Source: Pseudomonas sp. P5_109 (lineage in GTDB: Bacteria > Pseudomonadota > Gammaproteobacteria > Pseudomonadales > Pseudomonadaceae). From it: a DNA stretch of 64,000 bases. The stretch's first letter is position 1, and the number at the start of each line of letters is the position of its first letter. Below, piece by piece: positions 56,344 through 64,000 of the stretch. Location: the NCBI RefSeq assembly GCF_034009455.1, contig NZ_CP125380.1, forward strand, positions 365,501 through 429,500, given 5' to 3'. The translations under genes were made by a program, and so were the position numbers. The notes beneath the pieces were generated by a model. The model saw nothing but the letters and a program-made list of their open reading frames with translations. It was not told where the DNA came from and did no database searches.

Positions 56344-56766
56344 ATGGCCAAAGTTATTTTGAAGAAAAAAATCGACGTATCGACCAGCACGCTGGGCGAC
56401 GTCAAATCCTATGCCCGCAAGATCTGGCTGGCAGGCCTGGGTGCCTACGCCAAGGTCGGTCAAGAGGGCAGCGAATACTTTCAAGAGCTGATCAAGGCTG
56501 GTCAGGTTGTTGAAAAGAAAGGCAAAAAAGTAGTCGCTGAGAAACTTGAAGCGGCCAATGCCGAGATCGATGAAGTCAAGAGTGAAGTCAGTACTTTCAA
56601 AGGCCGCGTCGAAGTTCAACTCGACAAGGTCGAGAAGGCGTTCGACACGCGTGTCGCAAGTGCCTTGAATCGTATCGGCATTCCGTCTAAACATGACGTT
56701 GAGACACTCTCTGCTAAGCTCGATGAGCTAACGGCATTGCTCGAACGTGTCGCGCGTAAATCTTAA
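56344..56766 (+). CDS. phaI: Phasin PhaI
   Basis: 140 residues from the ATG at 56344. The phasin pattern KSYARKIWLAGLGAYAKVGQEG at about residues 22-43, then a coiled-coil stretch (EVKSEVSTFKGRVEVQLDKVEKAF, landmark QLDKVEKAFD) and the conserved NRIGIPSKHDVETLSAKLDEL end. It coats PHA granules. It is the short paralogue of PhaF and lies 10 nt before it. Confidence 0.92.
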   Translation: MAKVILKKKIDVSTSTLGDVKSYARKIWLAGLGAYAKVGQEGSEYFQELIKAGQVVEKKGKKVVAEKLEAANAEIDEVKSEVSTFKGRVEVQLDKVEKAFDTRVASALNRIGIPSKHDVETLSAKLDELTALLERVARKS

Positions 56767-56776
56767 GGAGAACGGG

Positions 56777-57682
56777 ATGGCTGTTAAAAAGAAAACCGAA
56801 AAAGAAGGCAGCTCGTGGATCGGGAAGGTTGAAGATTACTCCCGAAAAATCTGGCTGGCTGGTTTAGGCGTGTACTCGAAGATCGACACTGACGGCAGCA
56901 AACTCTTCGATGCATTGGTTAAGGACGGCGAGAAAGCCGAGAAGCTCACCAAGAGCGCTGTTGGCAAGACCGTCGACGCCGCCAAGGACTCCGCTTCTTC
57001 GGCCAAATCGCGCATCAGCGGCGTGAAAGATCGCGCACTGGGCAAGTGGGATGAGCTGGAAGGTGCTTTCGACAAGCGTCTGAACAGTGCCATTTCGCGT
57101 CTGGGTGTACCGAGCCGCAACGAAGTCAAGGCGCTGCACAGCAAGGTCGAGACCCTGACCAAGCAAATCGAAAAGCTGACCGGTGCCAAGGTTGCGCCTG
57201 TTGCGGCGAAAACCGCGGCGGCCAAACCTGCTGCCAAGACTGCCGCCGCCAAGCCAGCAGCGAAAACTGCTGCCAAGCCACTGGCAAAAGCAGCGGCTAA
57301 ACCTGCTGCCAAGCCTGCGGCTAAAACTGCAGCCGCCAAACCTGCAGCAGCCAAGCCTGCGGCCAAACCGGTTGCTGCGAAAGCTGCCGCCAAACCGGCT
57401 GCCAAGCCAGCAGCGGCCAAGCCTGCGGCTAAAACGGCTGCAGCAAAACCAGCCGCCGCCAAACCGGCAGCCAAACCTGCTGCCGCGAAAAAACCTGCAG
57501 TGAAGAAGCCAGCAGCTCCAAAAGCCGCTGCGCCAAAACCAGCAGTAGCAGCTGCCAAACCGGCGACCCCGGCAACCCCGACAGCAGCTCCGGTCAGCGC
57601 ATCGAACTCCGCGACCGCACCGACCCCTGCTGTCACTCCGACTGCCGCGCCAGCTCCATCGACGCCAACCAGTCAGTCCTGA
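56777..57682 (+). CDS. phaF: Phasin PhaF with histone H1-like tail
   Basis: 301 residues from the ATG at 56777 (AAGGAG upstream). Residues 1-135 form the phasin domain (YSRKIWLAGLGVYSKI, FDKRLNSAISRLGVPSRNEV with a leucine-zipper-like helix). From about residue 138 the protein becomes AAKPAAKTAAAKP repeats, like histone H1, which bind DNA and tie granules to the nucleoid for even segregation. The end is Ala/Pro/Thr-rich without lysine. A terminator follows. Confidence 0.95.
   Translation: MAVKKKTEKEGSSWIGKVEDYSRKIWLAGLGVYSKIDTDGSKLFDALVKDGEKAEKLTKSAVGKTVDAAKDSASSAKSRISGVKDRALGKWDELEGAFDKRLNSAISRLGVPSRNEVKALHSKVETLTKQIEKLTGAKVAPVAAKTAAAKPAAKTAAAKPAAKTAAKPLAKAAAKPAAKPAAKTAAAKPAAAKPAAKPVAAKAAAKPAAKPAAAKPAAKTAAAKPAAAKPAAKPAAAKKPAVKKPAAPKAAAPKPAVAAAKPATPATPTAAPVSASNSATAPTPAVTPTAAPAPSTPTSQS
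57198..57505 (+). repeat. AAKP-encoding low-complexity tract in phaF
   Basis: Irregular repeats of codons for Ala-Ala-Lys-Pro, with varied synonymous codons (GCC, GCG, GCT, GCA), so protein composition rather than DNA repetition is kept. Confidence 0.85.
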
Positions 57683-57693
57683 TTTTCAGGGCT

Positions 57694-57734
57694 CAAAAAA
57701 ACGCCCGGCCTGCCAAGGTCGGGCGTTTTTGTTT
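57694..57734 (+). terminator. Rho-independent terminator of phaIF
   Basis: Stem ACGCCCGGCCT/AGGTCGGGCGT with a TGCCA-type loop, preceded by an A run and followed by TTTTTGTTT, 12 nt after the phaF stop. Confidence 0.92.
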
Positions 57735-57767
57735 GTGAGTGCATTCGGGAACACAACAAAGATCCAC

Positions 57768-57857
57768 TGTGGGAGCGGGCTTGCTCGCGAAAGCGTCAGG
57801 TCAGTCAATATCAATGTTGACTGGCACACCGCCTTCGCGAGCAAGCCCGCTCCCACA
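57768..57857. repeat. REPIN, GTGGGAGCGGGCTTGCTCGCGAA family
   Basis: Inverted arms between the converging phaF and phaD genes; the spacer carries TCAATATCAATGTTGA, again partly symmetric. Confidence 0.9.
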
Positions 57858-57877
57858 GGGAATGGCTGTGGTCAGAG

Positions 57878-58498
57878 TTATTCGTGGTCTTCCAGATACG
57901 CCATCGCCATCTGCTCGGTCGCAGCCTTCATCGAGGGCAGCAGGTGTGGCGCGACCAGCATCATGATTTGGTAAACCACCAGCCGCACCTCACCTTCGCG
58001 ATCAAGAATCCGCTGATAATCCAGCGAAAACAGCAGTGTCATGGTGATCTGTTCCACCAGTTGTCCCAATGCCTGGGTCTCACTGACCAGCAGCCCTTGT
58101 GCCTTCAATCGTGCCAGCAGCGACGCCAGTGTGCGCTTGAGTGCATTGAGCAGATTGCGGATGCCCTTGGCCAGTTTCGGCAGGCGCCCGGCGAGGTTCG
58201 ACAGGTCCTGGAAGAGGAACCGGTAGTGGGACAGGCGTTCGACGATCAGGTGCAGGAACAGCCAGTAATCTTCGGGGGCCAGTTCGACATCGGCCGGCGG
58301 ATCGAGCAGTGGGGCCAGTTCGCCCTGAAAGCGCTCGAACAGCCCGAGAATCAGCGGTTCCTTGCCGTGGAAGTGGTAGTAGAGGTTGCCCGGGCTGATG
58401 CCCATTTCATTGGCAACTTCCATGGTGGAGACATTCGGTTCGCCCTTTTGATTGAACAACTGCAGGGCACATTCGAGGATCCGGTCGCGGGTTTTCAT
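57878..58498 (-). CDS. phaD: TetR-family regulator PhaD
   Basis: 206 residues. N-terminal TetR helix-turn-helix (MKTRDRILECALQLFNQKG, VSTMEVANEMGISPGNLYYHF) and a helical ligand domain. PhaD is an activator of phaC1 and phaIF promoters in P. putida, responding to an acyl-CoA-type compound from fatty acid oxidation (family knowledge). It is the last gene of the phaC1ZC2D run. Confidence 0.93.
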   Translation of the reverse strand: MKTRDRILECALQLFNQKGEPNVSTMEVANEMGISPGNLYYHFHGKEPLILGLFERFQGELAPLLDPPADVELAPEDYWLFLHLIVERLSHYRFLFQDLSNLAGRLPKLAKGIRNLLNALKRTLASLLARLKAQGLLVSETQALGQLVEQITMTLLFSLDYQRILDREGEVRLVVYQIMMLVAPHLLPSMKAATEQMAMAYLEDHE

Positions 58499-58538
58499 CC
58501 AGTCTTCTTAATGTTCGTGCCAGGCCAACCTCCAGTCC

Positions 58539-58637
58539 TGTAGGAGCGAGCATGCTCGCGATGGTCGTTAACGATTACGCGGGCTACCTGATGACCCGCG
58601 GCGTCTGGATGTCCATCGCGAGCAAGCTCGCTCCTAC
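58539..58637. repeat. REPIN, TGTAGGAGCGAGC family
   Basis: Inverted arms TGTAGGAGCGAGCATGCTCG and CGCGAGCAAGCTCGCTCCTA between phaD and phaC2. One arm has CATGC in place of CTTGC, so it is ageing. Confidence 0.85.
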
Positions 58638-58670
58638 CGGGTCGGAGACTGACTGTGGCCTTTTTTAGGT

Positions 58671-60353
58671 TCAGCGCACACGTACGTAGGTACCGGGCGC
58701 AGCTTCCATCGGTGGATAGTTCTGGTTGCCGAGCGCCATGTGGGTTTCCTTCTGCGCGCCGGAGCGTTCCTGAATCCAGCCCAGCCATTGGGTCCACCAA
58801 CTGCCGTCGACATGCTTGGCGTCGTAGTACCAGGCACGGGGGTCGCTGCTCAGTTTGCCGTTTTCGACATAGTTGGCTTTCGGGTTGCTCGGCGGGTTGA
58901 GGATGCTCTGCACATGACCGCTGTTGGATAGCACGAAACGCCGCTCGCCACCGAGCAGCAACGTCGAGCGATACACCGCATCCCATGGCGTGATGTGATC
59001 GTTGATACCGGCGACGCTGAAGCTGTCGACGGTGACTTTCTGCAAATCGATCGGCGTGCCGCACACTTCCAGCCCACCTGGATGAGTGAGCGGGTTGTGC
59101 TTGAAGAAGTCCAGCAGGTCGCCATGCAGGGCCGCAGGCAGGCGGGTGTTGTCGTTGTTCCAGTAGAGAATGTCGAACGCCGGTGGCTCCTTGCCCAGCA
59201 GGTAGTTGTTGACGAAGTAGCTCCAGATCAAATCGTTGGGGCGCATCCAGGCGAAGACCTTGGCCATGTCACGGCCGTCCAGCACGCCTTTCTGATAGGA
59301 ACGGCGCTTGGCAGCCTCCAGGGTCTGCTCGTCGGCGAACAACGTGGCGGGGCTGTCCAGCTGACTGTCGAGCAGGCTCACCAGGTAAGTCGCGCTGGAC
59401 ACCCTGCGCAGTTGCCGCTTGGCCTGCAAATGGCCTTGCAGCGCGGCAATGGTCAGCCCGCCGGCACAGGCGCCCATCAGGTTGACTTCGCGTGCGCCGG
59501 TGATCGCCCGGCAGACATTCATGGCCTCTTCCACGGCCTCCACGTAGGTCGAGAGCCCCCATTCGCGGTGACGCACATCTGGGTTGCGCCAACTGATCAT
59601 GAAGGTCTGCAGGCCGTTTTTCAGGGCGTACTGGACGAAGCTGTTGTGCGGGCTCAGGTCGAAAATGTAGTACTTGTTGATTTGCGGTGGCACCACCAGC
59701 AGGGGCTTGGAGTACTGCTTTTCGCTCATGGGCTTGTACTGGATCAACTCCAGCAGCTCGTTGCGAAACACCACGGCACCTGTGGTAGTGGCGACCGTCC
59801 TGCCGACCTCGAACGCTTGCTTGGTGACTTGTCGGGGCAGGCCATCGTTGTGCAGCAGATCGTCCAGCAAATGGCCGATGCCACGCACCAGGCTGTTACC
59901 GCCGGAATTGAACAGTTCCTTGACCGCCAGTGGATTGAGCAGGGTGTTGGAGGGCGATACCGCATCGTTGAGCAAGGCGAAAGCGAAGTGCGCGCGAGCG
60001 CGATCGTCCGGGCTCATGTTGCTCTCGTCGATCCAGCTCTTGACCTGTTTCTGCCAGCTCAGATAGGCCTGCAGGCTGCGGCGATAAAACGGGTTGAGGC
60101 TCCACGCCGGATCGGCGAAGCGAGCGTCCTGCGGGTTGGTCGGGTGCAAGGTTTCGCCCAGCAACACACGGCCAAGCTGACCGCCGAGTTTGAGGGCATG
60201 TCGAGCGCTGTGCACCGGATTGCGCAAGCCATGGGCGGCCACACTGCGCAGGGTCGACAGCAGATCCCGGCCGCGCAGACCGGTAATCGCACTCTGTGCA
60301 TTGATGAACGCGGCGGGAGTCGGTAAGGATTCCCTCGCTGGTTTCTCGCGCAT
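58671..60353 (-). CDS. phaC2: Class II PHA synthase 2
   Basis: Polymerises (R)-3-hydroxyacyl-CoA (medium chain) into PHA on the granule surface. 560 residues. The lipase-like box GACAGG has the nucleophile Cys296; PPQINKYYIFDLSP, FMISWRNPD and a C-terminal NSGHVQSILNPP with the catalytic His are all present, with the Asp in GINDHITPW. It is parallel to phaC1, with phaZ between. Confidence 0.95.
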   Translation of the reverse strand: MREKPARESLPTPAAFINAQSAITGLRGRDLLSTLRSVAAHGLRNPVHSARHALKLGGQLGRVLLGETLHPTNPQDARFADPAWSLNPFYRRSLQAYLSWQKQVKSWIDESNMSPDDRARAHFAFALLNDAVSPSNTLLNPLAVKELFNSGGNSLVRGIGHLLDDLLHNDGLPRQVTKQAFEVGRTVATTTGAVVFRNELLELIQYKPMSEKQYSKPLLVVPPQINKYYIFDLSPHNSFVQYALKNGLQTFMISWRNPDVRHREWGLSTYVEAVEEAMNVCRAITGAREVNLMGACAGGLTIAALQGHLQAKRQLRRVSSATYLVSLLDSQLDSPATLFADEQTLEAAKRRSYQKGVLDGRDMAKVFAWMRPNDLIWSYFVNNYLLGKEPPAFDILYWNNDNTRLPAALHGDLLDFFKHNPLTHPGGLEVCGTPIDLQKVTVDSFSVAGINDHITPWDAVYRSTLLLGGERRFVLSNSGHVQSILNPPSNPKANYVENGKLSSDPRAWYYDAKHVDGSWWTQWLGWIQERSGAQKETHMALGNQNYPPMEAAPGTYVRVR

Positions 60354-60468
60354 GAGTCAACACTCCTTCGTCTTCAGGCCAAATACAAATACACCGAACC
60401 AGAACACCATAGACGCTGTAACGGGTTGCTGCGCGGCGTGGCGTCCTGCCGACCGCTGATGCAGCGCT

Positions 60469-61323
60469 TTAGCCGCCCAATGGCGCCGGACGCGGATGCA
60501 TCACCGCGCGCTGGCGCTCCTCTTCGAGGAATTTCATGATGATCGGCGCCACCGCTTCGGCCCGGGTAATCAGGAACAGATGGCCGTCATCGATGATGTG
60601 CAGCTGGGCGTTGGGAATCCGCCAGGCCAGCAAGCGCATGTTGATCAACGGGATCAACGGGTCATCGTCGCCGGCCAGCACCAGGGTCGGCTGGCGTATC
60701 TTGTGCAGCCAGTGAATGCTGGTCCAGCCGAGGCCAGCGAACAGCTGCCAGTAGTAACCGAGCTTGCCCGCCGAACGCACCTTGGCCGCATGGCTCGCGG
60801 CCAGCGTCGGGTCGCGACGGAACGCGCCGCCGTAGATCATCGGCGCAATGCGGATCACGTGGGACGGCTGGATGTAGCGTCGCGGGCTGGCCATCATCCA
60901 TAAAACCTTCGGCTTGCCCGGCACCATCACCGCACCCGCCGCCGTCGCCGCCAGCACGAGTTTCTTGCAGCGTTCCGGATAGTCGTAAGCGAACTGCTGG
61001 GCCAGGGCGCCACCCCAGGACACGCCGATGACGTTGACCTGCCCGTAGTCGAGGTAGTCGAGCATCCGCGCCGTGAGCTTGGCCAACCCCGGAAAGCGAT
61101 ACGGTCGGTTCGGCGTCGATGAACCGCCGACACCGGGTACGTCGAAGGCGATGACTTCCAGGTCCGGGTCCAGCGCCGCGATGAACGGGAACACCAGCTC
61201 CAGGTTGGCGCCGATGCCATTGAAAATCAGCAGGGGCGTCAAGTGAGGCTTGCCGGGGCGTACCGCCGTGCGGAGCGTCTGGCCATCCAGATCGACGGTA
61301 CGGAATATGAAGGGTTGCGGCAT
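60469..61323 (-). CDS. phaZ: Intracellular PHA depolymerase
   Basis: Breaks stored medium-chain PHA into 3-hydroxy acids. 284 residues from the ATG at 61323 (MPQPFIFRTVDLDGQ), the family start. Alpha/beta hydrolase with nucleophile motif GVSWGG (about Ser102), LVLAGDDDPLIPL for the acid and DDGHLFLITRAE for the His. Located between phaC1 and phaC2 in the standard order. Confidence 0.95.
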   Translation of the reverse strand: MPQPFIFRTVDLDGQTLRTAVRPGKPHLTPLLIFNGIGANLELVFPFIAALDPDLEVIAFDVPGVGGSSTPNRPYRFPGLAKLTARMLDYLDYGQVNVIGVSWGGALAQQFAYDYPERCKKLVLAATAAGAVMVPGKPKVLWMMASPRRYIQPSHVIRIAPMIYGGAFRRDPTLAASHAAKVRSAGKLGYYWQLFAGLGWTSIHWLHKIRQPTLVLAGDDDPLIPLINMRLLAWRIPNAQLHIIDDGHLFLITRAEAVAPIIMKFLEEERQRAVMHPRPAPLGG

Positions 61324-61365
61324 GCTTCTGGCCCTGTGGGTGGATCTTGGTTCCTGACACGCATT

Positions 61366-61453
61366 CTGTAGGAGCCGGCTTGCTGGCGATGCGGTCACCT
61401 CGGTTTGCCAGTCTCACCGTGGTGATGCGTTCGCCAGCAAGCCGGCTCCTACA
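61366..61453. repeat. REPIN, TGTAGGAGCCGGCTTGC family
   Basis: Inverted arms TGTAGGAGCCGGCTTGCTGG and complement between phaC1 and phaZ, the place where transcript decay may separate synthase and depolymerase levels. Confidence 0.88.
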
Positions 61454-61464
61454 GGTCTGCGGGT

Positions 61465-63144
61465 CTAGCGCTCGTGCACGTAAGTGCCTGGTGCAGCTTC
61501 GCCTGCTGGATAAGCTTTGTTGCCCAATTTCAGCGGAGCTTTTTTCAGGTTGCCCGAACGCTGTGTCTGCCAGGCCTGCCAATGCAGCCACCACGAATCG
61601 GCGTGCTTGGTCGACTCTTCCTGCCAGTCATCGGCATTGGCGGTCATTTCGGTACTGGTCATGTAGCGCGATTTCGGATTGCCCGGCGGGTTCAGAATGC
61701 TCTGGATATGCCCACTGCTGGACAGCACGAATTCGACATTGCCGCCGAACAGTTGCGCCGACTTGTAGCAAGAGCGCCACGGGGTGATGTGATCGCTGGT
61801 CCCGGCCAGGGAAAAAATATCGGCGGTGACCTGTTTCAGGTCGATCGGTGTGCCGCACACTTCCAGTGCATTCGGACGAATCAGTGGATTGCTTTTGAAC
61901 ATTTCGATCAGGTCGCCATGGAACGCGGCCGGTAACCGGGTGGTGTCGTTGTTCCAGAACAGGATGTCGAATACTGGCGGCTCGTTACCCAGCAGGTAAT
62001 TATTGACCCAGTAGTTCCAGATCAGGTCGTTGGGGCGCATCCAGGCAAAGACTTTCGCCATGTCGCGGCCTTCCAGTACGCCGGCCTGATAGGAGTGGCG
62101 CTTGGCGCTTTCGAGGGTTTGTTCATCGACGAACAACGCCACATCGCTGTCCAGGGTGGTGTCGAGCACACTGACCAACAGCGTGAGGGCGTTGACCTTG
62201 TTCTCGCCAATCGCTGCGTAGTGGCCCAGCAGCGCGGTGCAGGTGATGCCGCCCGAGCAGGCGCCGAGCATGTTCACGTCCTTGCTGCCGGTGATCGCGG
62301 TGACCACGTCGACCGCTTCCTTGAGCGCCTCGATGTAAGTCGACAGGCCCCACTCACGCTGCTCCTTGGTCGGATTGCGCCAGCTGACGATGAAGGTTTG
62401 CACGTTGCTGCGCAGGCAGAACCGCGCCAGGCTTTTCTCCGGGCTGAGGTCGAAAACGTAGAATTTGTTGATTTGCGGTGGCACCACCAGCAGCGGGCGT
62501 TCGTGCACCTGCTCGGTGATGGGCTTGTACTGGATCAGCTCCAGCACGTCGTTGCGAAACACCACTGCACCTTCGGTCACGGCCAGGGTCTTGCCGACTT
62601 CGAACGCACCCATGTTGACCTGGCTCGGCATGCCGCCGTTGTGTACCAGGTCCTTGGCCAGATGCGAGAGGCCGTCAAGCAGGCTTTTACCGCCAGTTTC
62701 GAAGAAACGTTTGACTGCCGCCGGGTTGGCCGCCGTGTTGGTCGGGGCGAAGGCTTCGGTCATGAGGTTGATCACGAAGTGGCCGCGACTGACGTCCTTG
62801 GCCGGCAGGCTGCTGTCGTCGATCCAGTCGTGGAGTTCCTTGCGCCACGCCAGGTAGGTTTGCAAATAACGTTTGTAGAGCGGGTTCTGGCTCCAGGCCG
62901 GATCGGCGAAGCGACGGTCATCGCTGTTGGGCAGCAGTTCGGATTTGCCTAGCAGTACGTTCTTGAGTTCAAGGCCGAAATGAGCGACATGCTTTGCGCT
63001 GTGAATCGGTTGTTTGATGGCCTGCCTGAGCACCATGCGAGCAGAAGCCAGTAGATCTTTTCCACGCAATCCAACGACAGGATTCAGCCCCAAGGTATTT
63101 TCGGAGGCTTGCTGCTTCAAGTCATCGTTATTCTTGTTACTCAT
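61465..63144 (-). CDS. phaC1: Class II PHA synthase 1
   Basis: 559 residues. The GACSGG box holds Cys296; PPQINKFYVFDLSP, FIVSWRNPT, the Asp in GTSDHITPW and SSGHIQSILNPP with the His are conserved. It is the main mcl-PHA polymerase, first in phaC1ZC2D. Codons 3-6 (AACAAGAATAAC in the mRNA) include an AANAANAA motif, a known type of Hfq/Crc target; Crc inhibits phaC1 translation in P. putida (recalled). Confidence 0.96.
   Translation of the reverse strand: MSNKNNDDLKQQASENTLGLNPVVGLRGKDLLASARMVLRQAIKQPIHSAKHVAHFGLELKNVLLGKSELLPNSDDRRFADPAWSQNPLYKRYLQTYLAWRKELHDWIDDSSLPAKDVSRGHFVINLMTEAFAPTNTAANPAAVKRFFETGGKSLLDGLSHLAKDLVHNGGMPSQVNMGAFEVGKTLAVTEGAVVFRNDVLELIQYKPITEQVHERPLLVVPPQINKFYVFDLSPEKSLARFCLRSNVQTFIVSWRNPTKEQREWGLSTYIEALKEAVDVVTAITGSKDVNMLGACSGGITCTALLGHYAAIGENKVNALTLLVSVLDTTLDSDVALFVDEQTLESAKRHSYQAGVLEGRDMAKVFAWMRPNDLIWNYWVNNYLLGNEPPVFDILFWNNDTTRLPAAFHGDLIEMFKSNPLIRPNALEVCGTPIDLKQVTADIFSLAGTSDHITPWRSCYKSAQLFGGNVEFVLSSSGHIQSILNPPGNPKSRYMTSTEMTANADDWQEESTKHADSWWLHWQAWQTQRSGNLKKAPLKLGNKAYPAGEAAPGTYVHER
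63131..63138 (-). promoter_or_regulatory. Hfq/Crc-type A-rich motif at the phaC1 start
   Basis: On the mRNA AACAAGAA lies 6 nt after the A of the start codon. It fits the looser AANAANAA motif, placed where bound Hfq/Crc would block initiation. Confidence 0.5.
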
Positions 63145-63270
63145 CTACGACGCTCCAATGTCCTGAGACGAGTACCCGGGTCCTGCTGTGCAGTCACACA
63201 ATCAATGCCAGGTACTGCTGCTCGGGTGACCGTTAATACTGCATCGCTGCTTTTTGTTCGCAGAGAGCAC

Positions 63271-63286
63271 TGCAGGGAACTTGCCA
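63271..63286 (-). promoter_or_regulatory. Candidate sigma54 promoter of phaC1
   Basis: On the minus strand TGGCAAGTTCCCTGCA has TGGC-N7-CTGCA, keeping the -24 GG and -12 GC with right spacing but CTGC for TTGC. Start point about 115 nt before the ATG. A sigma54 promoter has been proposed for phaC1 in P. aeruginosa (recalled). Confidence 0.4.
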
Positions 63287-63403
63287 GTTCCATTGGTTAC
63301 CCGAGTTTAATTTTTTTCGCAAGCAGGCCAATCGACGGCCTTGGAGCGGAGCATTCAAACAGATGAAATTAGAAAATGCCCTCTAAAGAGCGAGAGGCTT
63401 GGA

Positions 63404-63781
63404 TTAGAGCATCAGCTTGACGACGGATTCGTTCGGATCGCGGGTTTTTCCGGCGGCTTTTAGCTCGGCCAGATAATCTTCCCAGAGTGCGTCATAACGT
63501 CGCCCCAGCTCGTAAAGATATTCCCAGGTGAACAGACCGCTGTCGTGACCGTCATCGAAGGTCAGTTTCAGTGCGTACTGACCGGCCGGTTCTACCTTGG
63601 CCAGGCCGACGTTGATCTTGCCAAATTGCAGGATGGGTTTGCCGTGGCCCTGGACCTCGGCGGAAGGAGAGTGCACGCGCAGGAACTCGGCGGGCAGGGT
63701 GTATTCCTCGCCGGACGCGTATTTCAGCGACAGGGTTTTCGAGGCTTTGTGCAGCTTGATGTCGGTGGGGAGTTGGGTCAT
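63404..63781 (-). CDS. DUF971 domain protein (gamma-butyrobetaine hydroxylase-like N-terminal domain)
   Basis: 125 residues. IKLHKASKTLSLKYASGEEYTLPAEFLRVHSPSAE and LTFDDGHDSGLFTWEYLYELG match the DUF971 fold, a small domain found at the N-terminus of gamma-butyrobetaine dioxygenases or alone, as here. Stand-alone members have no oxygenase domain and an unknown role, possibly in iron-sulfur or metal handling. It lies between hslU and phaC1, a common neighbour in pseudomonads. Confidence 0.88.
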   Translation of the reverse strand: MTQLPTDIKLHKASKTLSLKYASGEEYTLPAEFLRVHSPSAEVQGHGKPILQFGKINVGLAKVEPAGQYALKLTFDDGHDSGLFTWEYLYELGRRYDALWEDYLAELKAAGKTRDPNESVVKLML

Positions 63782-63819
63782 GAGCGGATGTCCAATTGTG
63801 TGTGGGACCCCGATTCAAA

Positions 63820-63910
63820 TGTGGGAGCGGGCTTGCTCGCGAAGGGGCCTTAACATTCAACAGTGATGTTGATTGTCAGACCGCTTTCGCGAGCAAGCCC
63901 GCTCCCACAG
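63820..63910. repeat. REPIN, GTGGGAGCGGGCTTGCTCGCGAA family
   Basis: Inverted arms between the hslU stop and the DUF971 start, with spacer AACAGTGATGTTGA related to that of other members. Confidence 0.9.
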
Positions 63911-63935
63911 GGTCCGTCATCGCTGTAAGTATGGC

Positions 63936-64000
63936 TTACAGGATATAACGGGACAGGTCTTCGTTCTGCGCCAATTCACCCAGGTGGCTGTTGACGTAGT
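63936..64000 (-). CDS. hslU: ATP-dependent protease ATPase subunit HslU, 3' end only
   Basis: The last 21 codons read YVNSHLGELAQNEDLSRYIL then stop. This is the conserved HslU C-terminus, whose LSRYIL tail docks into the HslV protease. The rest of the gene is beyond the window. DUF971 downstream of hslVU is the usual pseudomonad order. Confidence 0.9.
   Translation of the reverse strand, partial: YVNSHLGELAQNEDLSRYIL

Noticed and set aside
57198..57505. phaF repeat tract as a DNA satellite or unstable coding repeat
   Set aside because: Codons vary throughout, so only the AAKP protein composition is repeated, as known for PhaF tails.
3412..63910. Recurring inverted repeats as CRISPR or integration sites
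   Set aside because: They are pairs with variable spacers spread through intergenic gaps, no cas genes are present, and arms match Pseudomonas REP sequences.

Overview
The window is a chromosomal segment of a fluorescent Pseudomonas. Evidence: the complete Pseudomonas-style hut locus, the medium-chain-length PHA locus (phaC1-phaZ-phaC2-phaD facing phaI-phaF), the block ubiEJB-hisIE-tatABC-rsmE-chemoreceptor-opgHG-dtd-pip in pseudomonad order, high GC, and many pseudomonad REP/REPIN elements.

Layout. 1-8.4 kb: a DUF2339/DUF3999 membrane pair (first gene cut by the window edge), fbp with a DUF924 gene, an amino-acid-type dCache chemoreceptor, a small lipoprotein and a lipocalin. 8.5-26.4 kb: histidine utilisation, with hutF (minus) divergent from hutCD, a 4HB chemoreceptor inserted between hutD and hutU, then a long operon of hutU, NCS1 permease, hutXWV, a HutH paralogue without the MIO triad, true hutH, hutT, hutI, hutG. 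The hutU promoter combines apparent CbrB sites, a sigma54 -24/-12 element and a HutC operator near the start point. 26.6-28.7 kb: an orphan choline-type binding protein and an HSL-type esterase.

28.7-40.2 kb: an orphan type VI secretion island: vgrG, a DUF4123 adaptor, a 1210-residue VasX/BTH_I2691-type effector and a DUF6708 membrane protein (probable immunity). The effector C-terminal part plus the DUF6708 gene are repeated in tandem with an exact period of 3819 bp. The second effector copy lacks its N-terminal delivery domain, so it is an orphan toxin module. The copies differ mostly in hydrophobic patches of both toxin and partner, while a 1.2 kb stretch is identical. This is the most unusual part of the window.

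40.3-64 kb: a DUF6124 gene with an unusual leader, pip-dtd, opgGH (osmoregulated periplasmic glucans), an HBM chemoreceptor with a likely FliA promoter, rsmE, tatABC, hisIE, ubiEJB, a small PHA-associated gene, phaIF, phaD-phaC2-phaZ-phaC1, a DUF971 gene, and the 3' end of hslU at the right edge.

The metabolic genes work as units: HutH/U/I/F/G take histidine to glutamate and formate through formiminoglutamate and formylglutamate, with several transporters feeding them; PhaC1/C2 make and PhaZ mobilises PHA on granules coated by PhaF/PhaI. Fifteen REP/REPIN loci sit in intergenic gaps; none lies between 27.7 and 47.4 kb, a gap that contains the type VI island.
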